The notes below the pieces were generated by a model. It saw only the letters and a program-made list of their open reading frames with translations. It did no database searches and was not told the origin of the DNA. This document shows positions 23,841 through 35,807 of a stretch of DNA of 64,000 bases, piece by piece. Position 1 is the stretch's first letter. Each line of letters begins with the position of its first letter. The DNA comes from Flaccisagitta enflata. Taxonomy: Eukaryota; Chaetognatha; Sagittoidea; Aphragmophora. The translations under genes were made by a program, and so were the position numbers. Location of the stretch: contig OZ231126.1 in assembly GCA_965153355.1 (NCBI GenBank), forward strand, positions 68,076,001-68,140,000, in the 5' to 3' direction.

Positions 23841-26800
23841 AAAAGAAATCATGAATATTAACTACTATGTCTCCAACCCAATGCTTTTCAGAAACTCGTC
23901 TGCGAAATGTTGATCGACTGCCTGCGAATCTCCGAGTTGAAGACAATATGGAGGAAACAACTTCCCTTAATGCTACACCATTCCCCTGGGCCTCAATCAG
24001 CACTTCAGGAGGAAGCAATTGCAGCCTACTCACGAATTTTCAGAATTTTTAGGACTCAGGAGGAAGTGGAGGAGGAAGTTGATTGGGAGAACGCAGTAGC
24101 ACACGTGTTTGACAAAGACAATGAAGATGCAAAATAGAATGAAAACCATACCACCACCGACAAGGAAAACAATAACAAAAACTACAGACGGAACACTAAT
24201 TTAGCGTGTGGCGGCGCCAAAGGTTTTAGCCACCCCCCCCTACAGCCAACATGACTTCATCTATTTCGAAACTGAAAGTGGTTTTGAGCACTTTGGGGAT
24301 TATGATGCGGCGCCACCGAGGCGATTTTTAAATTTTTATCTAGAACCCCCAAATTTACCCCCCTTCAACCCCTAAATGACTACCGCCGAGAGCCAAAAAA
24401 TTGATGAAATTTTTTCTTTTTATTTTTTATCATTTTTTGGTTGATTAATGTTATATGATGTTTTTACCCACTATATTTCATATTTTTTTTTGTTGTGAGA
24501 TTTTTCAGTTAAAAAAGAATCTTATATTCTTGAATTTTCAAAATGATTTTTTAGTCGCGTGCACGCAACTCTACCACCCGCTTTGTCCGTCAGACGGTCG
24601 GACAGTCAGTTGGTCGGTCACACTTTACTTTTTTTATGATTTTATTACTTTGACCTCCCTGCTCCTGCCCAAATGGTCTGGTGACCTCAAATATAGTCCC
24701 TGCCCACCCGCATGCAATTTCGGTAGCTGCGTATCCGGCCTTGTTTTGATAAAAAATTGCATAACAAACCAAAAAAAAAATATCATTGATAGTTGATACA
24801 GACATCATATAACACTATTTAACCAATAAATGAACAAAAATCAAGAAAAAAGATTTCATTGATTTTTTGGCTCTCCATGGGGTGGTCATTTTGGGATAAA
24901 AGGGGGTAGATTGGGGGTTTCTAGATAGAAATTCAAAAATCCCCTCGGTAGCGCCATGTGAAATCCCCTGAAGTGCTTAAAACAACTTTCAGTTTGAAAT
25001 AGATGAAACTATATTGGCTGTAGGGGGGGTGGCTAAAAGTTTTGGCGCCGTCACACGCTTAATTAGTGCTCCGTCTGTATACCAGATCCCTCTTATCACG
25101 AACAAAAACTACAACAACAACAACAACAGCAATCTTTCATTCTTGTAATGCCAAACTTGATGCTCATGTTTACGAAATTTTAGTCAGCAACACTTTTGCC
25201 GATATATTTGTTGCCAACGATGTGGAACACTGTCACTGGCAACATTATCACGCCGGAAATGGAAACCGGCGTCAAAAAAGAGGAAACATGAAATTCATCA
25301 TTTGCTATTATTTGTTGCGTGCTACGCGACTCCACACCCAGCTTTGCCGGTCCGTCCATCAGTCCGTCGGTCTGTCCGTCGGTCTGTCACACTTAGCTTT
25401 TTTTAGGTTTTTTAGCGGTCTTTGGCCTCACTGCTCCTGCCCAAATGATCAAGTGGCCTCACATACAGCCCCTGCCCACCCGCACGCGACTGGGGTAGCC
25501 GTGTATCCGGCCTTGTTTGTCAATATTGGGCTGTTTTTCTCTTCTTTTTTTTTCTGTTTTTTTTTTCTGAATTAAAAATTGGTTTCTTCTTCATGGATGT
25601 TTTATTTAAGAATCTTGATTTTATGAATCTTTGCTAATTCTTTGTCCTTATCATTGAGCTAAACTGAGGCCATGCCATACCATAGCCAGGTTAACAAGAT
25701 TGTTAGACCTAAGTTGCGTGCGTCGACAATTTCATAAAAAGTTAGGCAGACAGACAGACAAACATTTTTTTCAAAAAGACAGTTGAGATGGCTGTTTACT
25801 ACTTTATAATTTAAGCACCTTCAGACGAAAAAAAAAAAAACGAGATAGGAAGCCTTTAAAACGACTTTGTGACAATGGACAGACAAACGGACAGACCGAT
25901 GGACCAACCAAAAAGTGACTTAACAGTCGCGTAGCATGCGACTAAAAAGGTTAGATCGCGTCTATGCTGCAGAGGCCGTCATTAAGTTGCTGAGGCTAAA
26001 ATTTGGTTGCTGAGGTCACCTCAGTGAGGTGGCGATCAGGTCAAGGAGGTCGAAAGTATGTACCTTAGGTCACTGAGACCGTGATTGGGTCACTGAGACC
26101 GTGATTGGGTCACTTAGGCCTTGATAAGGTCAATGAGGCCGGGATTAGGTCGCTGAGGCCATGATTAGGTCGGCGAGGTTGGGATTAGGTCGCTGAGGTC
26201 GGGATTAGGTCGCTGAGGCTGGGATTAGGTCGCGGAGGCTGGGATTAGGTCGCTGAGGCTGGGGTTTGGTCCCTGAGGCCGGGAATAGGTGGCTGCGGCA
26301 GGGATTAGGTTGCTGAGGCCGGGATTAGGTTGCTGAGGCTTGGATTAGGTCGCCAAGGTCAGGATTAAGTCACTGAGGCCAGAACCAGATCCTTTAAGAT
26401 GAAAATATGCTGGGGATTTGGTCGCTGAGGATAGGATTCATCCTGCTCGGCCGTAATGCGCTTCTTTCTTTTAATTTCTGACGCTTTGAGAGAAAATGTT
26501 CAATTATATTGCGGTCAAAATGATTACGCGATTGTCGTACATCATACTCAAGATTTGTCAAGGGGTTGGATGGTCATTCATGTAAAATTTCAGAAAATTT
26601 CATGGAATATCTTTTAAGCTTTACTAGTTTGAAATTCTTATGCAGGTAGACCGGTTGGGGTGGTTTGACTTCTCAAAATTTCCTGAGACTTTACAGCGTA
26701 ATAGACAAGGTCATGATATGTTACCGTACAAAAAATCAAGTCAATCGGTCAATTCTTCTCTGAGTAGTGGCCTTTCAAAGTTTTGATAAGAAAAGTGACG

Positions 26801-29800
26801 ATGACTTCAATTCGCGGTTTCGCGATTTCGATCAGTGCGCAGAACTGATCATTAAGAAAATGATAACTTTCATTTCCCACCCCAGGCAGACTGGCGACAT
26901 GGCCTAATGGTTAAGTTGATGAACTTTGGAGTTAAAGATACGGTTTCGAATCCTGGTCGTTCTCCATTTTTAAAAATCAAACATTTCAGTGAAAGTTGGG
27001 AAAGAGGGGTGAAGGGGAGCCACGTGAGAGGAAATGAGTGGCAGCAAGGGTGGGCAAAGGTCAAAGAGCAGTAAAGAAATGAGAATTAAAAGCTTATTTG
27101 TCTGAAAATATTTGAATTAAATTCTGAGCCCGGCAAAGGAAAAGTCCAATGCATTGGAGGATAGATTTTAGGTATGATGTATAAAAATATTAAGATCTAT
27201 GCTAATTGAAGATAGCTTTATTGCTTGAACATATTGGCTTCTCTCATTTTTAGTCGCGTGCACGCGACTCTATACCCCGCTTTGTCCGTCGGTCGGTTGG
27301 TTGGTCGGTCGGTTGGTTGGTTGGTCGGTCGGTCCCCATTTTACTTTTTTTATTCGTTTTATTTCTATCAAGTCATTTTATGTCAATTAAGTGATTTTGA
27401 GTCAAATTAGATCATTTTAAGTCATTTTAAGTCACTTTAAGTCACTTTAAGTCACTTTAAGTCACTTTAAGTCACTTTAAGTCAAATTAAGTCAAATTAA
27501 GTCATTTGAGTCATTATTGAATTTTAGTAAATTAAAGTCAAATTAGGTCATTTTAAGTCATCTAAAGTCATCTAAAGTCATTCTAAGTCATTTTAAGTCA
27601 TCTTAAGTCATTATTGTCATTTTAGTCAATATAGTCCTTTTACTTTTTATTTACATAATTATAGGTAATTATAGGTCATTATGCCATTTTAGGTAATTAT
27701 AGGTAATCATAGGTAATTATAGGTAATCATAGGTCATTGTAGGTAATTTTAGGTCATTATGAAATTATAGGTAATGATAGGTAATTATAGGTCATTATTG
27801 GTAATTATAGGCCATTTTGTATTTATAAATAATTATAGGTAATCATAGGTAATTATAGGTCATTATAGGTAATCATAGGTCATTATAGGTAATTTTAGGT
27901 CATTATAGTAATTATAGGTATTTATAGGTTATTATGTAATTATAGGTAATAATAGGTCATTATAGGTCATTATGCAATTAAAGGTCATTACTGGTAATTA
28001 TAGGTAATTATAGGTCATTGAAGGTAATTATAGATCATGTAATTATAGGTCATTATAGGTCATTATAGGTAATCAAAGGTCATTATGAAATTATAGGTAA
28101 TTGTAGGTAATCAAAGGTCAATAATGGTAATTATAGGTCATTATGTAATAATAGGTAATTATAGGTCAATAGATAATTATAGGTAATTATAGGTCATTAT
28201 TCAATTATTGGTAATTATAGCTAATCATAGGTAATTAAAGGTAATTATAGGTCATTATGCAATTATTGGTGATTATAGGTAATCATAGGTAATTATAGGT
28301 CATTATGTTGTTATAGGTAATAATAGTTGATCATGGGTAATCATAGGTCATTTTAGGTAATCATAAGTCAATATGTAATTATAGGTAATTGTTGGTTATC
28401 ATAGGTCTTTATAGGTACTTATAGGTCATTATTTAATTAGGGTAATTATAGGTAATTATAGGCAATTATAGGTAATTATAGGTAATTTTAGGTCATTATG
28501 CAATTATAGTTAATTATAGGTAATCATAGGTCAATATAGGCAATTGTAGGTCATTACGTAATCATAGGTAATTACAGGTAATTATAGGTGATTATTATTA
28601 TTATTTTCAAAGTAATTGTAGGTCATTTTACGTTTAGGTAATCATAGTTCATTATAGGTAATTATAGGTCATGTAATTATGGGTTCTTATGCAACTATAA
28701 AGGTCATTTTTTGTTATTATAGGTGATTATGTAATTTCAGGTGATTATATGTAATTACAGGTAATCAAAGTCATTATAGGGAATTATAGTCATTATTGTC
28801 ATTACAGGAAATAACATACTTGTGTAATTAAGCGATTATGTAATTAAGTAAATCTCGCACGCGACTTATAGGTGTTGGCCTTGTTCAACTTATGACTTGA
28901 CTTCATCAGGACTTTATTTTTGAATGTTCTTACTTAACTCATTAGATCGAGCAAAAATTTTACATAATTTTGAAAAAAAATCGGCTAAAACCAACTATTT
29001 TTACACCAGTTATAGCTTTGCCTAAATATCAATTTACATAACTATTCTTTCTGAGAAATTGCTGTAAAACCTATAAAAATAGTCCGATTGAACTGATTTT
29101 TTTCTTCAAATTCAGCAACAGACTCACACTTTGCCTTCAAAAAATCATATTTTAAGAATCAGATATTTCTGATTGACTATGAGAGAATCGTTAGCCTTGA
29201 TGTCCAGGGGATGGGATTTGGGTGTTGCCGAAGCTTAATGGCCCCCCTATCTCCCCCCCCACCAGGGGGGGTTGTGGGAAAAAATTTTGTTGAAAAAATC
29301 TTAAGAGTGTGGGTCCGCGACTGGGGACATACAGCGTTGTCAAACGGCGTTGTCAAAAAAGCGTTGTCAAACAGCGTTGTCAAACGGCGTTGTCAAACGG
29401 CGTTATCAACCGGCGTTGTCAAACGGCGGTCTGGCCGGTTTGGCTGGTTAGCATGGTAAAATCTTTACAAATCAAATACGTATGTTGAGTCCTTCTATTT
29501 AGGGAATACATACCAAGTTTGAATCAAATTGGTTGAAAAATGCCAAAGTTATGCACATTCTTCACTTATAGGCTGTTTGGCTGGTTGGCTGGTAGGCCAG
29601 TTTGGCCAGTTAACATGCTAAAATCTTTATGAATCAAATTCATGTATTGAGTCCTTCCATTTAGAGACTACATACCAAGTTTCAACCAAATTGGTTGAAA
29701 AATACCAAAGTTATGCACGTGTTTCACTTTCAGGCCAGTGGGCTGGTTGGGTGGTAAGCTGGTTTGGCCGGTTAGCATGCTAAAATCTTTATAAATCAAA

Positions 29801-32800
29801 TTCATATGTTGAGTCCTTCCATTTGGAGACTAAATACCAAGTTTCAACCAAATTGGTTGAAAAATGCCTAAGTTTTGCACGTTTTTCACATTTTGGCTGG
29901 TAGGCTAGTTGGGTGGTTGGCTAGTTTGGCCGGTTAGTATGCTAAAATCTTTACAAACCAAATACATATGTTGAGTCCTTCCATTTAGAGACTACATGCC
30001 AAGTTTAAACCAAATTGGTTGAAAAATGCCAAAGTTATGCACATTTTTCACTTTAAGGCTAGTAGGCTGGTTGGGTGGTAGGCCGGTTCGGCCGGTTAGC
30101 ATGCTAAAATCTTTACAATTCAAAGACATATGTTGAGTTCTTCCATTTAGGGACTACATACCAAATTTTAACCAAATCGGTAAAAAAATGCCGAAGTTAT
30201 GCACGTTTTTCACTTTTAGGTTGGTAGGCTGGTTGGGCCGGTTGGGTGGGTCGGATCATAACATACGCATAGGCTGCAAAGCGGCTTACCCTTATACAAC
30301 TTCCCTCCAAATATGAAGCAAATTGGTCAAGGTGTTCAAAAGTTAGTCCATTTTTAAAAGTGTGGATGACGACAACGACAACGACGACACCCACCCGCCT
30401 TTAATTATAGTCCGCGTCGGAATGGTATTCCGTCGCGGACAAAAAAAAGTTGGGTCAATTTAGAATTGTCTAAAATGTTTAAACACCTTGGTGTTCAAAA
30501 AATTAAAATTTTTATCTTTATTGACTTTTTTTCCACTAGTCCGTGCATAAGTGGGGTAGTGACTAGCGGGTGTCCCCCTCCCCCCTAGGCTGGTCTTGTC
30601 TATCTGAAAGCTTGAGTGTATAAACACGAACAAAAAAAAGTGGAATTCATCTTATATGCTATCCACTAGCTAATGCCAACAAGTGTAGGGTTGTTGCTTT
30701 TAAAATTAACACTTTTTATAAAAAAATCTGATAGTAATCTTAAGTAAAAGTGGATGGGACAATTGAATTGTAGAAAAACCGTAATTGTCCCAATTTCCCG
30801 ATTTTATCATTTCTCTTCCATCCGAGTTTTTTTCACAAGATTTTTTTTGATGTCTTTCTTGTGAAATGGGGGCCTAACCGAGCCCATATTTGTCCACTCT
30901 CTAACCCATGATGGGGATAAAAAAAACTTTTTACCCAATTCCCTTCAAATTTGTCCAAATTCTCTTTCTTTTCCTCAATCACTCTCAGGCACTAAAAAAG
31001 TTCTAATTTGGTCAGTTCATGTGTTTGGTAAGACAATATCTATCAAATATGACTAAACGGCTATGATGACTTTAAATGGTCGATAAAACAACTCTATGGT
31101 CTTCAGGAATTTGTTACAGGAAAATAGAGAGTGAACGCCACCTTGGGTGGACACATTTTTTGAGGATAAAAAAAAGTGCCTATTTTCACAACCAAATTTT
31201 TAAGCAATTAAACCCCCCTCCCCAATATTTGATAGCAATAACATCAATTGCCAGTCCCAAATGATCTGATATTGCCATGTCAGCCTTGTGTTAGTCTTGG
31301 AAAGAAGACATTTGAGCCTCTTGCTTCATTTGTCCTATATTCAAGCAATAAAGTTATCTTTAATTAGCATAGATCTCAAATTTTTTTCAAAAATCAAATG
31401 AAATTAAATACTTAAAATTCATCCTCCCGTCTAGATCGTCTTTGCTCCCATCGTACTATATAATCTTCAATAGTCTTCAACTTAAGTGGGACCCTCACCA
31501 TGCTCGCGGCATAATGCAACGGAGCGTGACCATCGAGATTGGCTGCATTGACATCGGCCCCGTGATCGAGCAACAAATCCAGGATGTAGAAATTGACGCG
31601 ACTTAAGTCAACATTCTCAACGTTGTAATGAGAGGCTTCCATCAACGTTATGGTTTCCTCGTCGACGTCGCGGTCGGTGACGTCGAGTATCTTAGAAGGC
31701 TGTTGTCGCACTTGGGATCGGAAGCCGTGATAGGCGGCCGTGTAGACTGCGAGATAGAGACACGTGTCGCCGTAAGCGTTGCGCGCGTGCACGTCGCAAC
31801 CCAACTCCAGCAGTCGCTCGATGAGACGGACGTCACCACCGAGCAAAGAGCAATGCAACAACGTCATCGACGCTGACGGACAGCGCCAATCCAACGGGAA
31901 GAAGCACCTATCCACGCGCGCCAGAACCAGATCCGTGTTGCCTTTAAGGTGATTTGAGTTTGTGGATGGTAACAGGTTGAGCAGAGAATTGTTTAGTTGC
32001 TTCTACTTGGAACAGTGCAAATTTCTCTGTTCACCAGTCTATTGATTAAACATATCAGCAATCTTGAGCAGCCAGTAAATCAGCTTATGTTTGAGGTCCT
32101 AGATTTTGTTTTTTATGTTTTAAGTTTCTATGTCAAAACAGGTTTCTACAAAAGATTGCGCAAATCGGAGGTGTCTACTATGCATGCTACACAGAATCGG
32201 CAGCTCTGGCGCAAATATTTGAACATTTCCAGAGCCAATGAAATTGATATGCGATGAGAGACAAAGCGCGCAATTGGGTACCGCTTTCAGCCACTTTTCT
32301 TTACATCGTTTTCCAGAGCTGGCGGCTTTTTTATGCTGATGCAAGAAAATCTTCAAAAGAAGCTCTTAATCTAATTCTGGCAGACAGAAGATCAGACAAA
32401 ATGCAATTGTACTATTGTTGGCTCAACCTGGCACGTGGGACGACTTGGCGAGGTCGAAAATACTCAAGAAATCGTTGAATTTTTCATTCGATGATCGGAT
32501 GATGGTTCTCTGCACCATTGAGGTTGTGGGCAATGATGAACAAGATGTGGAAGTGAACGAATGTCGATCAGCGACTATGGCGGACTCGTCGCTGACTTCA
32601 TCGGCCGATTCTTCAGGAGATTGCGGGATGGCGTTACGCTTTGTTTGGGAAACCGGAAATAAGGGTTGCATCAATACGTTTTGAACAAAACTCGCTACCT
32701 CATTACTTAGACATAAATTGAAGCGCTTGAACAAGACTCGTCCAATTCCCCTGCACTGTGCTTTAAAAACAATTCTGAGTAAAAAGTCCTAACTGTGGGT

Positions 32801-34405
32801 TTACCCGGTACCAGGAAGCAGTAAATTCGTTAGGCTGTGATTAGATTCTAGAGCACACTGAGGAGAATACACTTTTTTTCATGCAGGGATCCAGAAGAGG
32901 GCCTAGGTTTTTTTATTTTGATGCAACAAATGCATTTTAAAAATTTCAGGACCATAGCTGTTCTTAAACATTCCTCATATTGCACTTGAAAAAAGGTTCA
33001 TCTTTAAAGGGGCCTAAATTTCAAAATCATTTTTCCTCTAATCTGATGCCGGATTCAGACTCTTTGTAAAAAAATCAAGTCAGATACTGTATTTTCTTTT
33101 TTCATAATTTTGTTTTTAGGCTGGAAAAATGCAAAAACCCTCCAAAAATAAAGGTTTTTAAAAAACAAGGTCTTTTTAATGGTTTTTTGCATTTTTTCAG
33201 CATAAAAAAGTTTTGAAAACAGAAAATATAGTATCTGACATAATTTTTAACAAGGAATCTGAACCTGGCATCAGTTTTGAGGAAAAATGATTGCGAAATT
33301 TTGGCCCCCTTAAGGATGAGCTATTTTTCAAGTGCAATATGATGATTGTTCAAGAACATCTATGGTCCTGAAAGTGACTTTTTCTGACCATAAAATGTTC
33401 AAAAATCAAAACTAAGAGGTAGAATTCGTTCAATAGAAAATAGTCGTACCCTAAAAGAGCTCTTTATACATTTTCAGCCTCCTTCCTCCTCTGCTTATTA
33501 CCACATCTTTACAATTATCAAGTCAAGGGTACCGCTAACCATCCGAAGCTTTTTCAACAATTACACCCGACACACAGCTTAATTGGTAGTACAAAAAAGT
33601 GACATTAATGCCCCGGGCAAAAGCCCCAATGTCCCTGGTAAAAAAAAATATGAGTTTGAATATGCCCGGTTCTATGCCCTGTTAAAAGTTAATGAAAAAA
33701 ATGATTCAGGGATTAAACGGGGACTTAACAGGGCATATGCCCCATTTAGTTTAGTTTTGTTTAATCAAAAATACTTCGTCAATAATCAGTAAACCCTTTT
33801 TTCAGTGGCTTTCTTCAGGTTGATTTCTATCGTGAAAATCTTCAGGGACTAAATGGGGACTTAACGGGGCATATGCCCCATTTAGTTTAGAAATAAAGAA
33901 AATAAGTTAGTCTAATTGGGGGATTCCCTGGGGAATTCCCCAAGGATCAAACTCAGACATTTCTAAACTATGCCCCGTTTACTTTTGAATAATTGTAACG
34001 GGGGAATTCCCAGGGAATTCCCCGGGGCATTAATGTCACTACAGATTGCGCTGTGGACACTATGACAATATTTACCCGTTGCTTCCACACTATCATGAAC
34101 TCTCTGAAAGTGCCGAGCAGAAGCAGGACGAAAAAGTAGCAAATCATGAAACTCAATCCCGCGTCGCCCGCGTAATCGTAAATCGAGAAGCAAACGTCCA
34201 CGGCCATCTCCCGCACTTTCTCGACATTGTCACGGCACCAACGGCCCAGTTGACCCAGTTGAGTTGCCGATGGTTTCAGCAAGCGAGAGATTGCGATTGG
34301 GCTGACTAAGTCAGTCTGGTTGACCGACCGAACGTAGGAATATAGATATGTCACGAGCGTCTCGGGGGAATATGGCCAACAGCTGCCTAGGGGATTCGAC
34401 GCCAT
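21690..34405 (-). CDS. Ankyrin-repeat protein with an N-terminal hydrophobic segment
   Basis: Four exons join in perfect phase: 34405-34076 (CGG|GTAAAT), 32755-32428 (GCACAG| to CCAG|GTTGAG), 31941-31499 (TTAAAG| to ATG|GTGAGG) and 21956-21690 (CTGCAG|); 455 residues. The last 9.5-kb intron splits an ankyrin repeat, HAPLHYAASM|GHVPLVSYLLE, which confirms the join. About residues 90-105 are strongly hydrophobic (ICYFFVLLLLG), a possible membrane segment. Ankyrin units follow: TLLHCSLLGGDVRLIERLLE, GDTCLYLAVYTAAYHG with a long insertion, LDLLLDHGADVNAANLDG, PLHYAASMGHVPLVSYLLE and FMPLQMALNNGHLETATLL; a basic tail closes the protein. The binding partner cannot be told from sequence. I do not recognise an orthologue. 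Confidence 0.85.
22514..22692. repeat. (GT)n-rich microsatellite
   Basis: GT dinucleotides broken by GCATGT variants, in the large ankyrin-gene intron. Confidence 0.95.
22893..23656. mobile_element. Fold-back element in the ankyrin-gene intron
   Basis: Imperfect inverted arms: GGTCAAGATTCCGGT at about 22,897 against ACCGGGATTCATGACC ending about 23,653, and TTTTGGCCTAACTTGAGCC near 23,018 against GGCTCAAGTTAGGTCAAAA near 23,522. The centre is AT-rich and non-coding. Confidence 0.7.
23748..23840. repeat. (CAA)n microsatellite
   Basis: CAA triplets with a few substitutions, in the ankyrin-gene intron. Confidence 0.95.
23890..24137 (+). pseudogene. Possible exon or gene remnant inside the ankyrin-gene intron
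   Basis: After TGCTTTTCAG a + frame reads KLVCEMLIDCLRISELKTIW and goes on through QSALQEEAIAAYSRIF and EEVDWENAVAHVFDKD to a stop at 24,137. Composition is protein-like (amphipathic, acidic end) and unlike the surrounding repeats. A further short open stretch (HVYEILVSNTFADIFVAND) lies at 25,150-25,230, on the far side of an inserted transposon. No start codon or partner exon is certain, and I do not recognise it. It could be a nested gene fragment or chance. Confidence 0.3.
24185..25077. mobile_element. Tc1/mariner-type non-autonomous element with another repeat nested in it
   Basis: Inverted ends CAGACGGAACACTAATTTAG and CTTAATTAGTGCTCCGTCTG, flanked on both sides by TA. The arms continue as GGCGCCAAAGGTTTTAGCCA and its complement. 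A hairpin-ended repeat (about 24,553-24,747) has inserted into the middle. Relatives with ends CAGAYRGGACCC lie at 35,081 and 36,397. Confidence 0.85.
25314..25518 (+). mobile_element. Hairpin-ended dispersed repeat, GTGC type
   Basis: Starts TTGCGTGCTACGCGACT, has GTCCGTCGGTCTGTC runs and TGCTCCTGCCCAAATGAT, carries GCACGCGACT about 40 bp from the far end and ends CGTGTATCCGGCCTTGTTT. It is one of the better preserved copies and shows the common length of about 200 bp. Confidence 0.85.
25690..25947 (-). mobile_element. Hairpin-ended dispersed repeat, second subfamily (copy 2)
   Basis: Begins AACAAGATTGTTAGACCTAA, then GTTGCGTGCGTCGACA and CAGACAGACAGA, and ends AGTCGCGTAGCATGCGACTAAAA. Same plan as the copy at 8,335. 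Confidence 0.75.
25955..26395. repeat. 20-bp minisatellite
   Basis: About twenty units of GGTCGCTGAGGCTGGGATTA type, best preserved at 26,100-26,350, in the ankyrin-gene intron. Confidence 0.9.
26892..26967 (+). other. tRNA-derived sequence (decayed tRNA gene or SINE head)
   Basis: GGCGACATGGCCTAATGG contains an A-box-like TGGCCTAATGG, and 45 bp further GGTTTCGAATCCTGGTC contains a B-box-like TTCGAATCC with T-arm. The 3' GTTCTCC fits the 5' GGCGACA only partly, so the acceptor stem is broken. An anticodon loop cannot be assigned with confidence. Confidence 0.5.
27250..28892 (+). mobile_element. Hairpin-ended repeat enlarged by an internal minisatellite
   Basis: Starts AGTCGCGTGCACGCGACT, then CCCCGCTTTGTCCGTCGG, and ends with CTCGCACGCGACTTATAGG and GGCCTTGTTC at 28,857-28,892. 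Between the ends is a (GTCACTTTAA)-type array at 27,400-27,650 and then about 1.2 kb of GGTAATTATAGGTCATTATA units. The presence of both family ends around the array suggests it grew inside one element. Confidence 0.75.
29340..30235. repeat. About 162-bp tandem repeat, five units
   Basis: The word GCTAAAATCTTTA recurs at about 29,456, 29,619, 29,781, 29,942 and 30,104, a spacing of 161-163 bp. Each unit contains AACCAAATTGGTTGAAAAAT and GCCAAAGTTATGCAC. A short run of GCGTTGTCAAACG units precedes it (29,330-29,430). A hairpin GTCCGCG...CGCGGAC with inner arms GGAAT/ATTCC follows at about 30,411-30,444. Confidence 0.85.
30445..31411. other. Intronic DNA without recognised content
   Basis: AT-rich part of the large ankyrin-gene intron next to exon 3. 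I see no coding frame, array or clear inverted repeat. Confidence 0.5.
32930..33385. mobile_element. Fold-back element in ankyrin-gene intron 1
   Basis: TTTCAGGACCATAG at about 32,946 pairs with CTATGGTCCTGAAAG near 33,360; CATATTGCACTTGAAAAA pairs with TTTTCAAGTGCAATATGAT; CAGATACTGTATTTTC pairs with GAAAATATAGTATCTG. The arms span over 150 bp each around an AT-rich loop. Confidence 0.8.
33597..34041. mobile_element. Inverted-repeat element in ankyrin-gene intron 1
   Basis: AGTGACATTAATGCCCCGGG at about 33,598 matches the reverse of CCCGGGGCATTAATGTCACT at about 34,021-34,040. Inside are further paired words: GGGACTTAACAGGGCATATG at about 33,719, its near copy at about 33,850, and GGGGAATTCCC. 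The right end stops about 35 bp from the donor of exon 1. Confidence 0.75.
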
Positions 34406-35080
34406 TACAATGTCTCACACTAATGTAATTAGAACTTGTACCTGAAAATCAACGAAAATAGAGAGCGGAAGTAAGTCAAGAGCCCCGCAGTAACTAACCC
34501 AATTTCTTGTCGAAAAGGCGTTGGAAAAATGGTTCAACACTGCGAAAAAACTCAAATCACTGGTTCATTTTCTGACTGGTGTTGTGGCCAGAAAAAATTT
34601 CTAAAAAGTCTTATTGCTTCAATGCTGAGGGTGAAAGAAAGCGAGGTAGGCTGGAGAGAGATTTTATTTCGGATTAAATTGTCAATCACAAAAACTCAGC
34701 GCTCAGCTAGACAGTCAGAAACGCCGATCCTAGTGGCATCTAAGGGCCAAATACTAAGAATCGATAATTAATTGAAAACCGGGATAACGGGGCCAGAGGT
34801 CGGGGTCTCACAAAATGCTTTTGTGATCAGACAATCGAGCATCATATGCTCACAAATGAGCATCATATGCTCACAAATGAGCAACACATGCTCACAAATG
34901 AGCAACACATGCTCGGAAATTGAGCAACAAATTATCACAAATGTAACAATTACGTCTAAAGGAACATGGAACGAGAACAACGCAACTCGATGGAATGGAA
35001 GATGGTTTGAAATGAAGAGAAGATGATGCAGAACGAATGAAATAAATACTCAACGCGCTAATGAAAACCTTAACAAGTAC

Positions 35081-35483
35081 AGATGGGACCCTAATAAGAG
35101 CGGAGGAGGGACCCAAAGTTTTAGCATCACCCCCTACAGCTTATACGGTTCAAGTAAATTTCTCACTTGCTGTGGCGGAATATACCTTAGGTGGATATAA
35201 TTGGCGCCACCGTGGCAATTTTTTAATTTCCACCTAGAACACCTCCAAATTATCAAAATTGAAGAAAAAATTGTTCGATTTTCTGGGGGGCTCCAGAGGG
35301 TGATTTGGTGAAATCTAAGGGTGTTCTAGATGGAAATTCAAAAATCGCCACAGTGACGCCAATTGTATCCACTTGAGGTTTAAAACGCCATAGCAAGTGA
35401 GAAGATTGCTTGAGCCATTTAAGCTGTAGGGGGTGATGCTAAAACTTTGGGTCCCTCCTCCGCTCTTATTAGGGTCCCTTCTG
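35081..35483. mobile_element. Tc1/mariner-like MITE, 403 bp
   Basis: Inverted ends CAGATGGGACCCTAATAAGA and TCTTATTAGGGTCCCTTCTG, flanked by TA at 35,079-35,080 and 35,484-35,485. The arms run on through GGAGGGACCCAAAGTTTTAG and beyond 100 bp. It has the same length as the copy at 36,397 and is non-coding. Confidence 0.9.
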
Positions 35484-35552
35484 TAAACGGAATGATAACG
35501 CGATGATCACAAATGCAGCCGCGAATCATTTTTTCTCCCGTCTTTTTAGTCG

Positions 35553-35803
35553 CGTGCTACGCGACTCTATAAGCCACTTTTCGGTCGGTCCGTCGATCCG
35601 TCGGTTTGTCAGTCCGTCCGTCACAAGACATTTTAAAGTCTTTTATCGCATTTTTCATGTCTCTAAATAGTGGAGAAGAAGCTTGGAGTAGTAAATAGCT
35701 GTGTAAATTCCCATTTTGAAAAAAATTGTTTCTGTCAGTCTTTCTGTCTGCCTGACTGTTTTTGAAAGTGGCGACGCACGCGACTTAGGTCTAATGACCT
35801 TGT
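35553..35803 (+). mobile_element. Hairpin-ended dispersed repeat, second subfamily (copy 3)
   Basis: Starts AGTCGCGTGCTACGCGACT, then CTATAAGCCACTTTTCGG; near the far end is GCACGCGACTTAGGTC, then TAATGACCTTGTTTTT. The far end touches the coilin stop codon at 35,808. Confidence 0.85.
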
Positions 35804-35807
35804 TTTT

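Larger units (their letters stand above)
34406..35807. other. Spacer between coilin 3' end and ankyrin gene 5' end
   Basis: Holds a 21-bp tandem of four units near 34,840-34,920 (TGCTCACAAATGAGCATCATA, with inner palindrome), an inserted Tc1/mariner-like element and a hairpin-ended repeat. No separate gene is seen. Confidence 0.6.

Noticed and set aside
32120-32356. Possible extra exon of the ankyrin gene (HKKAASSGKRCKEKWLKAV)
   Set aside because: No acceptor gives the right phase, while exon 2 joins exon 3 directly in phase without it.
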